A DNA stretch of 64,000 nt from NCBI GenBank assembly GCA_018268855.1, contig JAFDVR010000007.1, forward strand, positions 1 to 64,000, given 5' to 3'. A model generated the notes under the pieces. It was not told where the DNA came from, made no database searches, and saw only the letters and a program-made list of their open reading frames with translations. The position numbers and the translations under genes are program-made. The stretch is from Acidobacteriota bacterium (GTDB taxonomy: Bacteria > Acidobacteriota > Terriglobia > Terriglobales > Acidobacteriaceae). This document shows, one piece after another, positions 1-8,887 of this stretch (position 1 is its first letter; each line of letters starts with the position of its first letter).

Positions 1-9
1 AGGTGAATC

Positions 10-342
10 ATGCTGCCGAATCAAACGAAGACATTCGTTGCTAAAGATTCGCTTATAACCAGTGTGGGCCTATGGGCCGAAAAGACAGGCGATTGGATTC
101 AGATTCACATCACCGGCCTTGGCGAGGGACACACAATCATCACAAACAATCCCTCATCGAGCCGTTATCATCGCACTCTTTTTCACAACATGCGCCAGAC
201 AATGCTGGCGCAACACTGCTGGCCTTTCGGTAACGAGGGTGCCGAAACGGAAGTAGCATCTGCTCCAGAGCTTATTCCCATTCAGACCAGAAGCGGTGTT
301 CTTGCATCCGATCTCCTCGTACGCGAACGGAGCAACCGCTGA
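10..342 (+). CDS. Hypothetical protein, possible antitoxin partner of the adjacent broken vapC
   Basis: A 110-residue ORF with an AGGTGA ribosome binding site five bases before its ATG. I do not recognise its family. The middle contains an NNPSSSRYHRTLFHNMR segment that looks like a conserved core, and the last 15 or so residues (ending SDLLVRERSNR) look like the charged tail of many VapB/Phd antitoxins. Its stop overlaps the first codons of the PIN-domain gene that follows, which is the usual antitoxin-toxin arrangement. The antitoxin role is inferred from position only; no DNA-binding fold is evident. Confidence 0.45.
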   Translation: MLPNQTKTFVAKDSLITSVGLWAEKTGDWIQIHITGLGEGHTIITNNPSSSRYHRTLFHNMRQTMLAQHCWPFGNEGAETEVASAPELIPIQTRSGVLASDLLVRERSNR

Positions 343-770
343 AATACTTCATTGATTCCAGCGCATTATTGAAATTGGTTATAGCGGAACCGGGTTCCGA
401 GAGAGTGCGCGAGATCTTCCGGCAGATTTCCATGCAGGATCTGTGTGTCTCTTCTCTATGTGTCGTCGAAACACATTCTGCATTGAGCCGATTACTGGAA
501 GCTGGTGAGATTGAAGAATCTGAACGCCTTGCAGCCTCCTCCTACCTGATAAACGTGATTGCAAACACGGATGTTCACCAGTTCGATACAGCCGTTATGC
601 ATGAAGCAATCCGTGTCATTCACAAGCGCAGATTGCGCGCTCTGGATGCAATCTAACTTGCTACTGAAGTTACGATAGGAAAAATAACATTCGTAGCAGC
701 GGATCAAAAACTGTTGAAGGCAGCGGAAGAAGAGGGATTTCCCATTCTCGATCCGGCCACACAACACTAA
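339..770 (+). pseudogene. VapC-type PIN-domain toxin, interrupted by a nonsense codon
   Basis: Translation from the CTG at 339 gives KYFIDSSALLKLV, the classic PIN-domain start with the first catalytic Asp, followed by a conserved E in the VVETHSAL segment. A TAA at 654-656 falls inside the conserved RALDAIQLA motif, exactly where Gln (CAA) is expected. The same frame then continues for 37 codons through KITFVAADQKLL, including the last conserved Asp, to a natural stop at 768-770. One C-to-T change explains the break. The truncated product would lack the C-terminal catalytic Asp. The start is uncertain: CTG 339 fits the homology, TTG 369 is the next candidate. The true stop abuts the msrA stop on the other strand. 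Confidence 0.8.
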
Positions 771-1466
771 TTACCAACCGGAATTTTTGTAATCCACAAA
801 CAGATTCGGAAATTGTTTCTTCAGCGCCTCTACCTTCGGCCGGTCGCACACATTGATATAGCTGTTCCCCGGATTCTTGATCGCATAGTCCTGGTGATAC
901 TCTTCCGCGCGATAGAAACCTTTATTCGGCGAAACCTCCGTCACAATCTTTCCGTGAAACACCTTCGCCGCATCCAATTGAGCGATGTATGCCTTTGCGA
1001 TCTTCTCCTGCTCAGCATTGTTGTAGAAGATTGCTGAGCGGTACGATGTGCCCACGTCGTTGCCTTGGCGGTTCAACTGCGTAGGATCATGCGCCACTGA
1101 GAAAAAGATGCGCAGCAGCGTGCCATACGTCATCTTTGAAGGATCGTAGGTCACCTCTACAGACTCCGCATGGTTGGTCGTCTCCGTGGTGACCTGGTCG
1201 TAGGTCGCCGTGTTCGCACTTCCACCGGAGTAGCCTGCATCTACATGCGTGACGCCCTTCAGCCGCTCGAATACGGCCTGCGTTCCCCAAAAACATCCAC
1301 CTGCAAACACGGCCTTCTCGCTGCCGCTCTTGTGCGCCTCATCCAGCATAGGCGCAGGTATTGGCCCCTTTGCTGCCGCTTCAATATCCATGGGCGATCT
1401 CCTCATCCATAACAGACCTGCAACCACTGTAACCAGCACCAACAAACCCAGCGCATACGTCTTCAT
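771..1466 (-). CDS. msrA: Peptide-methionine (S)-S-oxide reductase MsrA, membrane-anchored or exported
   Basis: Reduces methionine-S-sulfoxide in proteins. The 231-residue product has an N-terminal hydrophobic segment (about residues 4-20) that looks like a signal anchor, so it probably repairs periplasmic proteins. The catalytic GCFWG motif lies at about residues 56-60, followed by the VTHVDAGYSGG, NHAESVEV and AEEYHQDY segments typical of MsrA. A Cys near the C-terminus (NVCDRP) could be the resolving residue. It is convergent with the broken vapC with no intergenic gap. No MsrB domain is fused. Confidence 0.93.
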   Translation of the reverse strand: MKTYALGLLVLVTVVAGLLWMRRSPMDIEAAAKGPIPAPMLDEAHKSGSEKAVFAGGCFWGTQAVFERLKGVTHVDAGYSGGSANTATYDQVTTETTNHAESVEVTYDPSKMTYGTLLRIFFSVAHDPTQLNRQGNDVGTSYRSAIFYNNAEQEKIAKAYIAQLDAAKVFHGKIVTEVSPNKGFYRAEEYHQDYAIKNPGNSYINVCDRPKVEALKKQFPNLFVDYKNSGW

Positions 1467-1536
1467 GCCAGACCCTCATAGATTGAGACGCGCCAGCCGT
1501 CACACTGGATTTAGAACAACACGCCCAAACGTTGCG

Positions 1537-2958
1537 CTATTCCCTGCCCTCCACCAGAAATTGCTCGATCTGGCCGTCGGGCATCCAGTAGGTAGAAACA
1601 GTCACGCTCTTCTGTGCAAACCGTGCCGTGTAGCTGCGCATCGTCATGCCGCCGCGCAGCCGTGTGGACTCTTCGGTCACATGCTGCAACTCCCCAAGTG
1701 GCGCAAGGCTGCTATGGAAATCCTCGATCGTCTGTTGCGAAAAGTAGAAGTTCGCATCGCCGGTAAATAGAGAACGATCGATCTTTCCCTGCTGCAAATC
1801 CGCCAGGATGCCACGCACGCGGTCACGCGGACTTGCATTCTTCTGCGACTCCACTCCGTCCACCTTCGGCAACAACACCGCAGATAGCGCGCTCGTAATT
1901 AATCCTGCCGCGCTGCTTGCTTCCTGGTTCGTCAGGACTGCGATTGCCGCATCGTCCTGGGGATATGTGACATTCATTGCCACAAATCCACCAATCTCAC
2001 CCGAGTGTCCCACGTACGGATGCCCATCGCGCACTCCCACCTGAACGCCCAGACCGTAGTGCGATCCGTCTCCGTCTTTCAGCATCTGCTCGCGAAACAT
2101 CTCGTTATAACTTGCTGGCTTCAAGAGTGTGTGGTGCAGCAGTGAAATGTCCCACTCCAGCAGCGTTTGCACCGGCATCGCAAGCTGGCCATCGGCAAAG
2201 TACCACCCCGGAGCCTCAGCCATCGCAGGTCGTAGCGGTCCCAGGGCATTGCGTTTGTAACCTGTCGGTTCCATACGAGCACGATCGGTATCCAGGTCGA
2301 GCACCTCTTTCAGGCGCAGCGGCTCCAACACGTTCTCGCGCAGAAACTTTGGAAAAGGCACGCCGCTCGCTTTTTGCACAATAAGCCCAGCCAGTACAAA
2401 GTTGGTGTTACTGTACTGCCATTTCGTTCCCGGCTCAAAATCCAGCGGCTTGCCTGCCCACTTCCGCACTGTCGCTTCAGGATCGCCCGGCTTCGTCCAC
2501 TCAGGAATGGTGTAGTCCTGCGGTGCATAATCCGAGTAGCCCGAAGTATGCGTCAGCAGATTGCGGACCGTCACATCGTTTGCGCGCGTCAGCTCCGGAT
2601 ACCATTTGCTTACTGGATCATCCAGCTTTAACACGCCGCGCTGTACCAGCAGCAACACGCAGACGGTCGTGAACTGCTTTGAGATCGACCCTACGGCATA
2701 GTGCATCTCTACGACCGCCTTCAGCGCCGGCTTGTCCGCCGTGGCCAATCGCGCATCTCCAAATGCAGCCGTATAAACCACTTTGCCACCCTGCACAATG
2801 CCAACCTGCGCACTCGGCACTCCAGTCTCGTCCATCACGCGGTGGATTTCGTTCTCCACCCTCGCCTTCGTTGCAGCATCCAATCCCTGCGCTCGCAAAA
2901 GAGCTGAGCTGGCAAACAAAGCAACCACGACAGAAATTCGCACTATGGACTTCGGCAT
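1537..2958 (-). CDS. Secreted serine hydrolase, beta-lactamase/penicillin-binding class C family
   Basis: A 473-residue protein starting with a Sec signal peptide (hydrophobic stretch ending ALLRAQG). The beta-lactamase fold motifs are visible: the S-x-x-K nucleophile motif in AVGSISKQF near residue 91, a Y-x-N motif in QYSNTNF near 180, and the HSGEIGG motif replacing KTG near 315. The last 100 residues form an extra domain of unknown function. Such proteins are esterases, peptidases or transpeptidases acting on peptidoglycan or small esters; the substrate cannot be read from sequence. It is divergent from the TPR gene at 3033. Confidence 0.85.
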   Translation of the reverse strand: MPKSIVRISVVVALFASSALLRAQGLDAATKARVENEIHRVMDETGVPSAQVGIVQGGKVVYTAAFGDARLATADKPALKAVVEMHYAVGSISKQFTTVCVLLLVQRGVLKLDDPVSKWYPELTRANDVTVRNLLTHTSGYSDYAPQDYTIPEWTKPGDPEATVRKWAGKPLDFEPGTKWQYSNTNFVLAGLIVQKASGVPFPKFLRENVLEPLRLKEVLDLDTDRARMEPTGYKRNALGPLRPAMAEAPGWYFADGQLAMPVQTLLEWDISLLHHTLLKPASYNEMFREQMLKDGDGSHYGLGVQVGVRDGHPYVGHSGEIGGFVAMNVTYPQDDAAIAVLTNQEASSAAGLITSALSAVLLPKVDGVESQKNASPRDRVRGILADLQQGKIDRSLFTGDANFYFSQQTIEDFHSSLAPLGELQHVTEESTRLRGGMTMRSYTARFAQKSVTVSTYWMPDGQIEQFLVEGRE

Positions 2959-3032
2959 ACCCTACCCCTCAATTTTCAAAATCCAATCTACGCGAATGCT
3001 GAAATGTTTGTTTCTTCCGCTATCATCGCGCC

Positions 3033-4808
3033 ATGGCATCTCCCGCACGCCTTTCACTCATCTCGCTTTGTCTAAGCGCCACGCTCACCGCGCAGATGCC
3101 GATGCCCGCGCATTGTCCCATGCCCATGGCCCCACAAGTGCCCGCAAAAGACCTGCCCGCGCCCATCCCCATGACCGGCATCGGCAACGGACATATCACC
3201 ATCACCGCTACTCCCGAAGCGCAGCGCTGGTTCGATCAGGGTCTCAACCTGCTGCATGATTTCTGGGACTATGAATCGGCGCGCGCCTTCCAGCAATCCA
3301 TCCGCGTCGATCCCAACTGCGCCATGTGTTGGTGGGGACTCGCCCAGGCGATCGGCTTCCGCGGTATTGAGCCAAATGCGCAGGAGATCTCAGCCGATCT
3401 CGATCAGGCAAAAAAGCTCAGCAAACACACCACGAAAGCCGAGCAGCTCTACATCAAGGCCGCCATCGAAGAGAACAAGGAACGGGAGAAGCCAAACAAA
3501 AAGTCCTCCTCATCCCATGACGATGTGCAGCCCACCACGCATAAGGATGCACCTTCCACAAAGACATGGCGGAAGCTCGCCGCGCTCGATCCGCAAGAGA
3601 TCCAACCACGCATCTTTCTCGCAGGCTCCGTGCAGGACGGCTTCTTCCACGGCGACCCCAATCCCGGTACGCGCGAATCGATGACGATTCTGCAGCAACT
3701 CATCAAAGAACATCCAGATGACAGCGCGTCCCTGCATTACTGGATCCACGTCATCGAGCCCGGTCATCATCCTGAACTTGCGCGCGATGCCGCCGAGCGC
3801 CTCGGCACACTCGTGCCTTCCAGCGGACACATGGTTCACATGCCCGGTCACATCTTTTATCTTCTGGGCGACTATGACCGCGCACAGGCCTCTTTTGCCG
3901 CATCCACACGCGTGGATGAAGCCTACATGCAGGCCCAGCACGTCTCGCCTGACGATGATTGGAACTATGTTCACAACCTTATGTACGCCATCGCAAATCT
4001 GGTGGAGGCAGGCCATTTTGCCGCCGCGGACCAACTCGCCCAGCGCACCATCGCCGCCCACGGCACCCGTCCGGAAACGCTCTACGTAAGCTCCCCGCGC
4101 GACGGCATGGCGCGCCTCCATCCATCCCTTCCGTCCGCATTGCGTTCCGGAAACTGGGCAAAGACAAAAGCTCTTCTCGAAAAGAGTTCCGCACCCGCCA
4201 TTTTGGCTAACCTGCAGCACCTGCGTCAGGGTCTGTTGTTTTACGCAGACGGCATGCTTGCGCTGGACAACGGCAATACAGCAGATGCGGGAAGATTTTC
4301 TACGCAATTAGCTGCGCTCATTACCTCGCTTGAAACCAAGGCCACCTCAACCGAACCTCATGACCCGCGCGATCTCTGGAAAGGTTCCGCCAAAAACTTT
4401 CTCAACGTTGCATCTGTCGAGTTGACCGCATCTGTGGAAGAAGCAGAAGGCAAAACTGCTGATGCCGATCGCGATTTTGCAAAGGCACTCACGCTGGAAG
4501 AGAAGCTCGGCTACCGTGAACCGCCATCGTATCTACGGCCCGTTGCCGAGGCGCAGGCCGATGCGCTCTTTCGCGCACACCGTTATGCGGAAGCCAGGGC
4601 CGCCTATGAAGCCGCGCAGAAGAAACGGCCGAACTCTGGCTTTTCACTCTACGGTATAGCGCGATGCGAAGAGGCCATACACGATGCAGGCACATCTGCC
4701 GCTTATCAGAACTTTCTCGATGCCTGGCATAGTGCGGACGGCGATCTTCCGCAGATACAGCATGCGCAACGGTGGCTCATGCAGCATGCGCCAGCAAATG
4801 GACTCTAG
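3033..4808 (+). CDS. Secreted TPR-repeat protein of unknown function
   Basis: A 591-residue protein with a signal peptide (residues 1-20, ending TLTAQ) and a Met/Pro/His-rich segment just after it (MPMPAHCPMPMAP), which might bind metal. The rest is built of helical TPR-like repeats, including FDQGLNLLHDFWDYESARAFQQS and the conserved CAMCWWGLA segment, with two more repeats near the C-terminus (EARAAYEAAQKKRPNSGFSLYGIARC). Homologues are common in Acidobacteria and other soil bacteria without an assigned function. Protein interaction in the periplasm is the likely role. Confidence 0.75.
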   Translation: MASPARLSLISLCLSATLTAQMPMPAHCPMPMAPQVPAKDLPAPIPMTGIGNGHITITATPEAQRWFDQGLNLLHDFWDYESARAFQQSIRVDPNCAMCWWGLAQAIGFRGIEPNAQEISADLDQAKKLSKHTTKAEQLYIKAAIEENKEREKPNKKSSSSHDDVQPTTHKDAPSTKTWRKLAALDPQEIQPRIFLAGSVQDGFFHGDPNPGTRESMTILQQLIKEHPDDSASLHYWIHVIEPGHHPELARDAAERLGTLVPSSGHMVHMPGHIFYLLGDYDRAQASFAASTRVDEAYMQAQHVSPDDDWNYVHNLMYAIANLVEAGHFAAADQLAQRTIAAHGTRPETLYVSSPRDGMARLHPSLPSALRSGNWAKTKALLEKSSAPAILANLQHLRQGLLFYADGMLALDNGNTADAGRFSTQLAALITSLETKATSTEPHDPRDLWKGSAKNFLNVASVELTASVEEAEGKTADADRDFAKALTLEEKLGYREPPSYLRPVAEAQADALFRAHRYAEARAAYEAAQKKRPNSGFSLYGIARCEEAIHDAGTSAAYQNFLDAWHSADGDLPQIQHAQRWLMQHAPANGL

Positions 4809-4886
4809 CACCACTCGATCCCAAAGGTTTTTTCGACGGTGCGAAACTAAATGAAAATGAAACTGCGGAAAAGTTCTGGACTTCGA

Positions 4887-5894
4887 CTATGACTGCGGTT
4901 CCAGCGCATGCTCAATCGCATGCGTCACATCTGCCTGCGCAAACTGCACGGCCACGCGTACCGCGTTCATGATGGCGCGCTCGTTCGACGATCCGTGGCC
5001 GATGATGCATGCGCCCTGCACACCGAGCAGCGGGGCCCCACCATATTCCGAATAATCCAGGCGGCGCTTAAAGTTCTTGTACGCACGACGCGAAAGCAAA
5101 GCGCCCACCTGCGAGGTGATCGTCACCTTCAGCGACTTCTTCAACTCATCGCTGATCATGCGCGCCACGCCTTCAATAGTCTTGATGGCGACATTGCCCA
5201 CAAAGCCGTCGCAAACCACAACATCCACATGCGAACCGAAAAGATCGCGGCCTTCCACGTTGCCGACAAAGTTGATCGACTTCAATTCGCGTAGCAGCGG
5301 CAGCGTCTCTTTACTCAAAGCATTGCCCTTGCTGTCTTCTTCGCCGATAGACAGCAGGCCCACGCGCGGCTTGGCTATGCCAAGCACGTTCCGCGAATAA
5401 ATTTGCCCCATCACTGCAAACTGGCAAAGGTTCTCAGGATCACAATCAACATTTGCGCCCACATCCAGCAGCAGGCATGGCGTGCCAGAGCTTGTCGGCA
5501 GGATCGTTGCCAGCGCGGGCCGGTCCACGCCCTTCAGCGCTCCGAGCACCATCTTTGCCGAAGCCATCGCCGCGCCCGTGTTGCCGGCAGTGACAAAGCC
5601 GCGCGCTTTTCCTTCACGCACAAGCTTGAGTCCCACACGCATCGACGAGTCTTTCTTCGAGCGGACGGCTTGCGCTGCCTTGTCCTCCATGCTGATCCAC
5701 TCGCTCGCATGCACCACCTCGATCGGCAGATGTTCGCCGTTCAAATGCGCATCCAACGCCGGCCGGATCTTTTCTTCCGGACCGACCAGGTGAATGCGCA
5801 CAGGGTAGTTGCGGCAAGCCAGAATGGCCCCACGGAGTTCAGGCTCGGGGGCCTTATCAGATCCCATCGCGTCAAGAACGATGTCGACAAGCAT
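4887..5894 (-). CDS. plsX: Phosphate acyltransferase PlsX
   Basis: Makes acyl-phosphate from acyl-ACP at the membrane surface for the first step of phospholipid synthesis. The 335-residue length and the N-terminal IVLDAMGSDKAPE motif are diagnostic, as are the VTAGNTGAAMA, LLDVGANVDC and VVCDGFVGNVAIKT segments. It is the last gene of a minus-strand cluster yceD-rpmF-plsX, an order kept in most bacteria, 58 bases after rpmF. No fabH follows in this window. Confidence 0.96.
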   Translation of the reverse strand: MLVDIVLDAMGSDKAPEPELRGAILACRNYPVRIHLVGPEEKIRPALDAHLNGEHLPIEVVHASEWISMEDKAAQAVRSKKDSSMRVGLKLVREGKARGFVTAGNTGAAMASAKMVLGALKGVDRPALATILPTSSGTPCLLLDVGANVDCDPENLCQFAVMGQIYSRNVLGIAKPRVGLLSIGEEDSKGNALSKETLPLLRELKSINFVGNVEGRDLFGSHVDVVVCDGFVGNVAIKTIEGVARMISDELKKSLKVTITSQVGALLSRRAYKNFKRRLDYSEYGGAPLLGVQGACIIGHGSSNERAIMNAVRVAVQFAQADVTHAIEHALEPQS

Positions 5895-5952
5895 CAGGCG
5901 GGTAGAAATCCCTTATTCAGCGTTCGAGTTGCAAAAAGCAGTGTAGAGGAGA

Positions 5953-6135
5953 TTAGGCCTGCTTCACTGCCAGAACAGCACGTCCCTTGTACTCGCCGCA
6001 CTTGGGGCAAGCGCGATGGGGCAGCTTACGCTCATGGCAGTTTGGGCACTCGGCAACGCCGGTGGGGGTAAGAAAATCATGCGAGCGGCGCTTCGCAGTG
6101 CGCTGCTTGGAGTGGCGCCGTTTCGGATTCGGCAT
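5953..6135 (-). CDS. rpmF: 50S ribosomal protein L32
   Basis: A 60-residue product starting MPNPKRRHSKQRT, the standard L32 start. A longer in-frame start 22 codons upstream is not used because homology begins at this Met. Two CxxC pairs (CPNCHERK and CPKCGEYKG) form the zinc ribbon, so this is the zinc-containing form. It lies between yceD and plsX and is expected to be co-transcribed with both. Confidence 0.96.
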   Translation of the reverse strand: MPNPKRRHSKQRTAKRRSHDFLTPTGVAECPNCHERKLPHRACPKCGEYKGRAVLAVKQA

Positions 6136-6258
6136 GGTGGTGTTCCTTTCAAAACAGCCAACACTCTGCTTGGCGTTGCCTTCGCGGCAATCGCGAATCA
6201 CAGAGAAGGTGGCGGAAAATTCGTACTTCTAAACTCGTCTGCCGCGCAGGCCGCGGCG

Positions 6259-6843
6259 TTATTCCTTCGGCTGACCGATGCTTTCCGCCAGGTCTTTCAA
6301 CGCATTCCAGCGCGGGTCCGTCCTGGTGTTGTCGCAGTGGCAGCTTGTCTCGTTCAGGTTCTGGCCGCATTGCGGACATAGCCCTTTGCAGTCCGGCTTG
6401 CAGAGCAGGCGATCGGGCAGGGAAAGCAACACCTGCTCGCGCACCACATCTTCAAGCACAAGGCCGCTCTCTTCATAATACCCGATTTCCGTCTCCGCCT
6501 CACTGATAGCGTGCTCACCCGTTCTCACATCGGCACTGGAGGGCCGAAAGATCAGATCGAACTCACCCTTCAGGTCCCGCTCAGAAGGTTCCAGGCACCG
6601 GGCACACAACAATTCAAACCGCCCTCCGAACTTTGCTCGCAGGCGGATGTCCTCAATCACTCCGCCCGGTCCACCATGCTCCTCGATAAGCTCAGCCTGT
6701 CCCGATACATGGAGAGGGCCTGCTTGCCGGATGTCTGGCGCATACTCGATGGCATTTTCCGGGATCTCTAAATCGAGTTTAAGGGGCTCCTTGCGCAGAT
6801 TTTCGGACTTAATGGCACTCGTTTCGAGCTTTTTCGCACCCAT
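6259..6843 (-). CDS. yceD: YceD/DUF177 family protein
   Basis: A 194-residue DUF177 protein. In E. coli YceD affects 23S rRNA accumulation. The C-terminal third has the typical DRLLCKPDCKGLCPQCGQNLN segment with a Cys cluster that should bind zinc. A GGAG ribosome binding site lies 8 bases before the ATG. It is the first gene of the yceD-rpmF-plsX cluster, and its position directly upstream of rpmF is the strongest confirmation of identity. Confidence 0.9.
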   Translation of the reverse strand: MGAKKLETSAIKSENLRKEPLKLDLEIPENAIEYAPDIRQAGPLHVSGQAELIEEHGGPGGVIEDIRLRAKFGGRFELLCARCLEPSERDLKGEFDLIFRPSSADVRTGEHAISEAETEIGYYEESGLVLEDVVREQVLLSLPDRLLCKPDCKGLCPQCGQNLNETSCHCDNTRTDPRWNALKDLAESIGQPKE

Positions 6844-7258
6844 TTTGCATCTCCAACACCTCTATTATCGCAGCTTTAAGAGATCTCCAAGAGGTCTCCA
6901 GACAGTAATCGCTAACGTATGAAAATCCATAAATAGACTTCCTTTATCATGCTGTTTTATGGAAAGGTGCTGATGCCATCCAGACCTATCTATATGATTT
7001 GAAAGCATATTTCTTTTGGCAAGGGGGATGCATACGTATATTCCATCACGGACTGAGATTCAGAATCGCGCCCAGGATGGCTCGATCGACCGGACCGGAT
7101 TCTGGTTCCAACCTCACCGAAGGGATCGTTTAGGGAGGCCAGTGGCTGGCCATTGGCAAAAGGAAGATAGTAGTGTGGAAGAAAAGCCATCGCAGGGCGC
7201 GATGGCTTTTCTGTTTAGTTGATATCTCTGATTAACATCGAAGCAATTCGCTAAAAGT
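6844..7258. other. Gene-poor interval with hairpins, possible small RNA gene
   Basis: No convincing protein gene is seen. A perfect 6-bp hairpin (arms 7137-7142 and 7146-7151) is followed 30 bases later by a strong 12-bp hairpin (7182-7210) ending in TTTT. That arrangement would fit a plus-strand small RNA ending near 7215. No known RNA family (6S, SRP, tmRNA, RNase P) was recognised. The left part must hold the promoter of the minus-strand yceD operon. Confidence 0.4.
7182..7210 (+). terminator. Rho-independent terminator-like hairpin
   Basis: Arms AAAAGCCATCGC (7182-7193) and its perfect complement (7199-7210) enclose a 5-base loop. The stem ends in TTTT on the plus strand and in a T-rich run on the minus strand too, so it could act both ways. 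No protein gene sits directly upstream, suggesting that it ends a noncoding transcript. Confidence 0.6.
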
Positions 7259-7468
7259 GTGGCTTCCTTGGCAAAGCGTTCTCAAAAACTTTTCTTCTGC
7301 GCGCAGTTTGCCTGTGCAGGGATTATGCTGTTTTGTTCGATTTGGCTGTTTATACACCGCCATGGGCCTGCCGGACGGATCAACGATGGGATCGCCATTC
7401 TGGTACTGTTGACCTCAATTACGGGTGTATGGCTGGCTCTAAGGCAAGTAAAGCAAGCATATAAATAA
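7259..7468 (+). CDS. Small two-helix membrane protein
   Basis: A 69-residue ORF with a GTG start and two clear transmembrane segments (about residues 12-34 and 43-62) joined by a short polar loop (HRHGPAGRINDG), with positive charges at both ends. No family recognised. The hydrophobic pattern is too regular for a chance ORF, but no good ribosome binding site precedes the GTG, so the start is uncertain. Confidence 0.45.
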   Translation: MASLAKRSQKLFFCAQFACAGIMLFCSIWLFIHRHGPAGRINDGIAILVLLTSITGVWLALRQVKQAYK

Positions 7469-7839
7469 GTAGAGGAACGGCTCCGCACATAAACCCTCTT
7501 GCCAAGAATGCACTTCCGGCGTAGCATGATGGTTGACCTGAGAACGCGGCTCGAGCCGGAAGGCTCGCCAGAAGCGGTTAAGATTCAGGTCAAGAGCGCG
7601 CACAGCAGATATCCGTAACTGCCATGCGATAGGGTTCGCGGAACGGGATTGTGTCACCGGTCCCCCTCCAGAGCCGGAACCACCAGAGCGTTCATTACTG
7701 ATTGTTCCTATTTTTTAGAGCAGAACTTGAGTATCGTCTCTTCCGACGCGTATAGACCGGAGTAGGTTCGAGGTAGGCCACAGGCCTGCGGATGCACACC
7801 CGTGCGTTGCGATGAGGCGAGTTACAGGAAGTGGAAAGC
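7469..7839 (+). other. Intergenic interval with a large RNA-like hairpin
   Basis: No protein gene is seen in these 371 bases. A long imperfect stem-loop occupies 7533-7593: arms TTGACCTGA (7533-7541) and TCAGGTCAA (7585-7593) match perfectly, an inner AACGC pairs with GCGGTT with one bulge, and a 6-bp CGAGCC/GGCTCG hairpin with a GGAA loop caps it. It may be a leader element of the receiver-domain gene or a separate RNA. Confidence 0.5.
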
Positions 7840-8871
7840 ATGAGTTCAGAAGCAAATCTGCCAGAGATGTCTGCACCGCAGGCCCCTCCGCCAGTCGTCC
7901 CCTCGGGGTCCCAAGACATGCAGATTGCTGGCGATGGCCAGCAGGGTGCCGGTAACGGCCGTGGCCGCCGCCGTCGTCGTAAACGCAAGAAGACTGGAAC
8001 CACCACAGCCCCTCAGGGTGAGGGACAGCAGCAGGCCAATGGTGGCGAGAACGCCGGAGCCATCTCGGCCAGCGGTGAAGGTCAGCCCCAGCAGCAAGGC
8101 CAACAAAATCAGCAAGGGCAGGGGCAGGGCAAGCGCTGGAAGAAGAAGAAGTTTCGCCGCGCGGGCGAGGGTGGCGGGGACCGTCAGCCGCGCCCAGAGC
8201 CTGGCAACAGCATTCATGCCAATGGCAATGGCGGACGCCGCAACAATCGCCAGAAGCAGCGCGGACCGCGTCAATTTGTGGGCCCAATGGACCATATGTA
8301 CCGCGAAGTGAACGGCAATTACTCTGACGCGCCGCCCTCCACGATTGAGGTACACGGCAATCATCGCCGCAATCATGGCAATGGCCGTCAGCGTGAGTTC
8401 AACGAAGACCGTTTGCCGCCCGAGCTACTCACGAATGCACGCGCAGTCGCGATCCCTGAAGATGCCCCAACCCACATCTACTTTTTTGTAGAAGACCTCT
8501 TCCTAACCGCAAAGATCAATGAAACGTCGCGACAACAGGGCGTAAAAGTTGCGTTTATGAAGCCGGAGAAGGACATTGTTGCGCATTTTGCAGACCTTAA
8601 CGAGCACGATCACCCTTCACTGATCGTCTTCGATCTGAACAACGCCGCCATGAAAGCACTCACGCTGATTCCGAAGCTGAAGGCCAAGTTGAAGAAAGGA
8701 ACGTCGATCATCGGGTTCCTGAATCTTCTGCAGGCTGGCGATGTGAAGATGAAGGCGATGGAAGCGGGCTGCAACACCGTTATGACAAAGGCAGCCTTCT
8801 CGCAGAGCTTGCCGAACCTCATCCGCCGCTACGGTGTTTCCGAGGAAGAAGAGCAGAACTTCAACCAATAG
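7840..8871 (+). CDS. Receiver-domain protein with a basic, low-complexity N-terminus
   Basis: A 343-residue protein. I chose ATG 7840 over GTG 7831 because AGGAA sits nine bases before it. Residues 1-180 are disordered: Gln/Gly-rich stretches with strongly basic clusters (GRGRRRRRKRKK, KRWKKKKFRR, GGRRNNRQKQRGPR). From about residue 210 a CheY-like fold begins: the acidic pair in FFVEDLF, the phospho-accepting Asp in SLIVFDLNN, and a Lys in TVMTKAAF near the expected position. The usual Thr/Ser of strand 4 is replaced (IIGFLN). The basic region suggests binding to RNA or DNA; this is inference. Confidence 0.75.
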   Translation: MSSEANLPEMSAPQAPPPVVPSGSQDMQIAGDGQQGAGNGRGRRRRRKRKKTGTTTAPQGEGQQQANGGENAGAISASGEGQPQQQGQQNQQGQGQGKRWKKKKFRRAGEGGGDRQPRPEPGNSIHANGNGGRRNNRQKQRGPRQFVGPMDHMYREVNGNYSDAPPSTIEVHGNHRRNHGNGRQREFNEDRLPPELLTNARAVAIPEDAPTHIYFFVEDLFLTAKINETSRQQGVKVAFMKPEKDIVAHFADLNEHDHPSLIVFDLNNAAMKALTLIPKLKAKLKKGTSIIGFLNLLQAGDVKMKAMEAGCNTVMTKAAFSQSLPNLIRRYGVSEEEEQNFNQ

Positions 8872-8887
8872 ATTTGTTGCTCATCCC

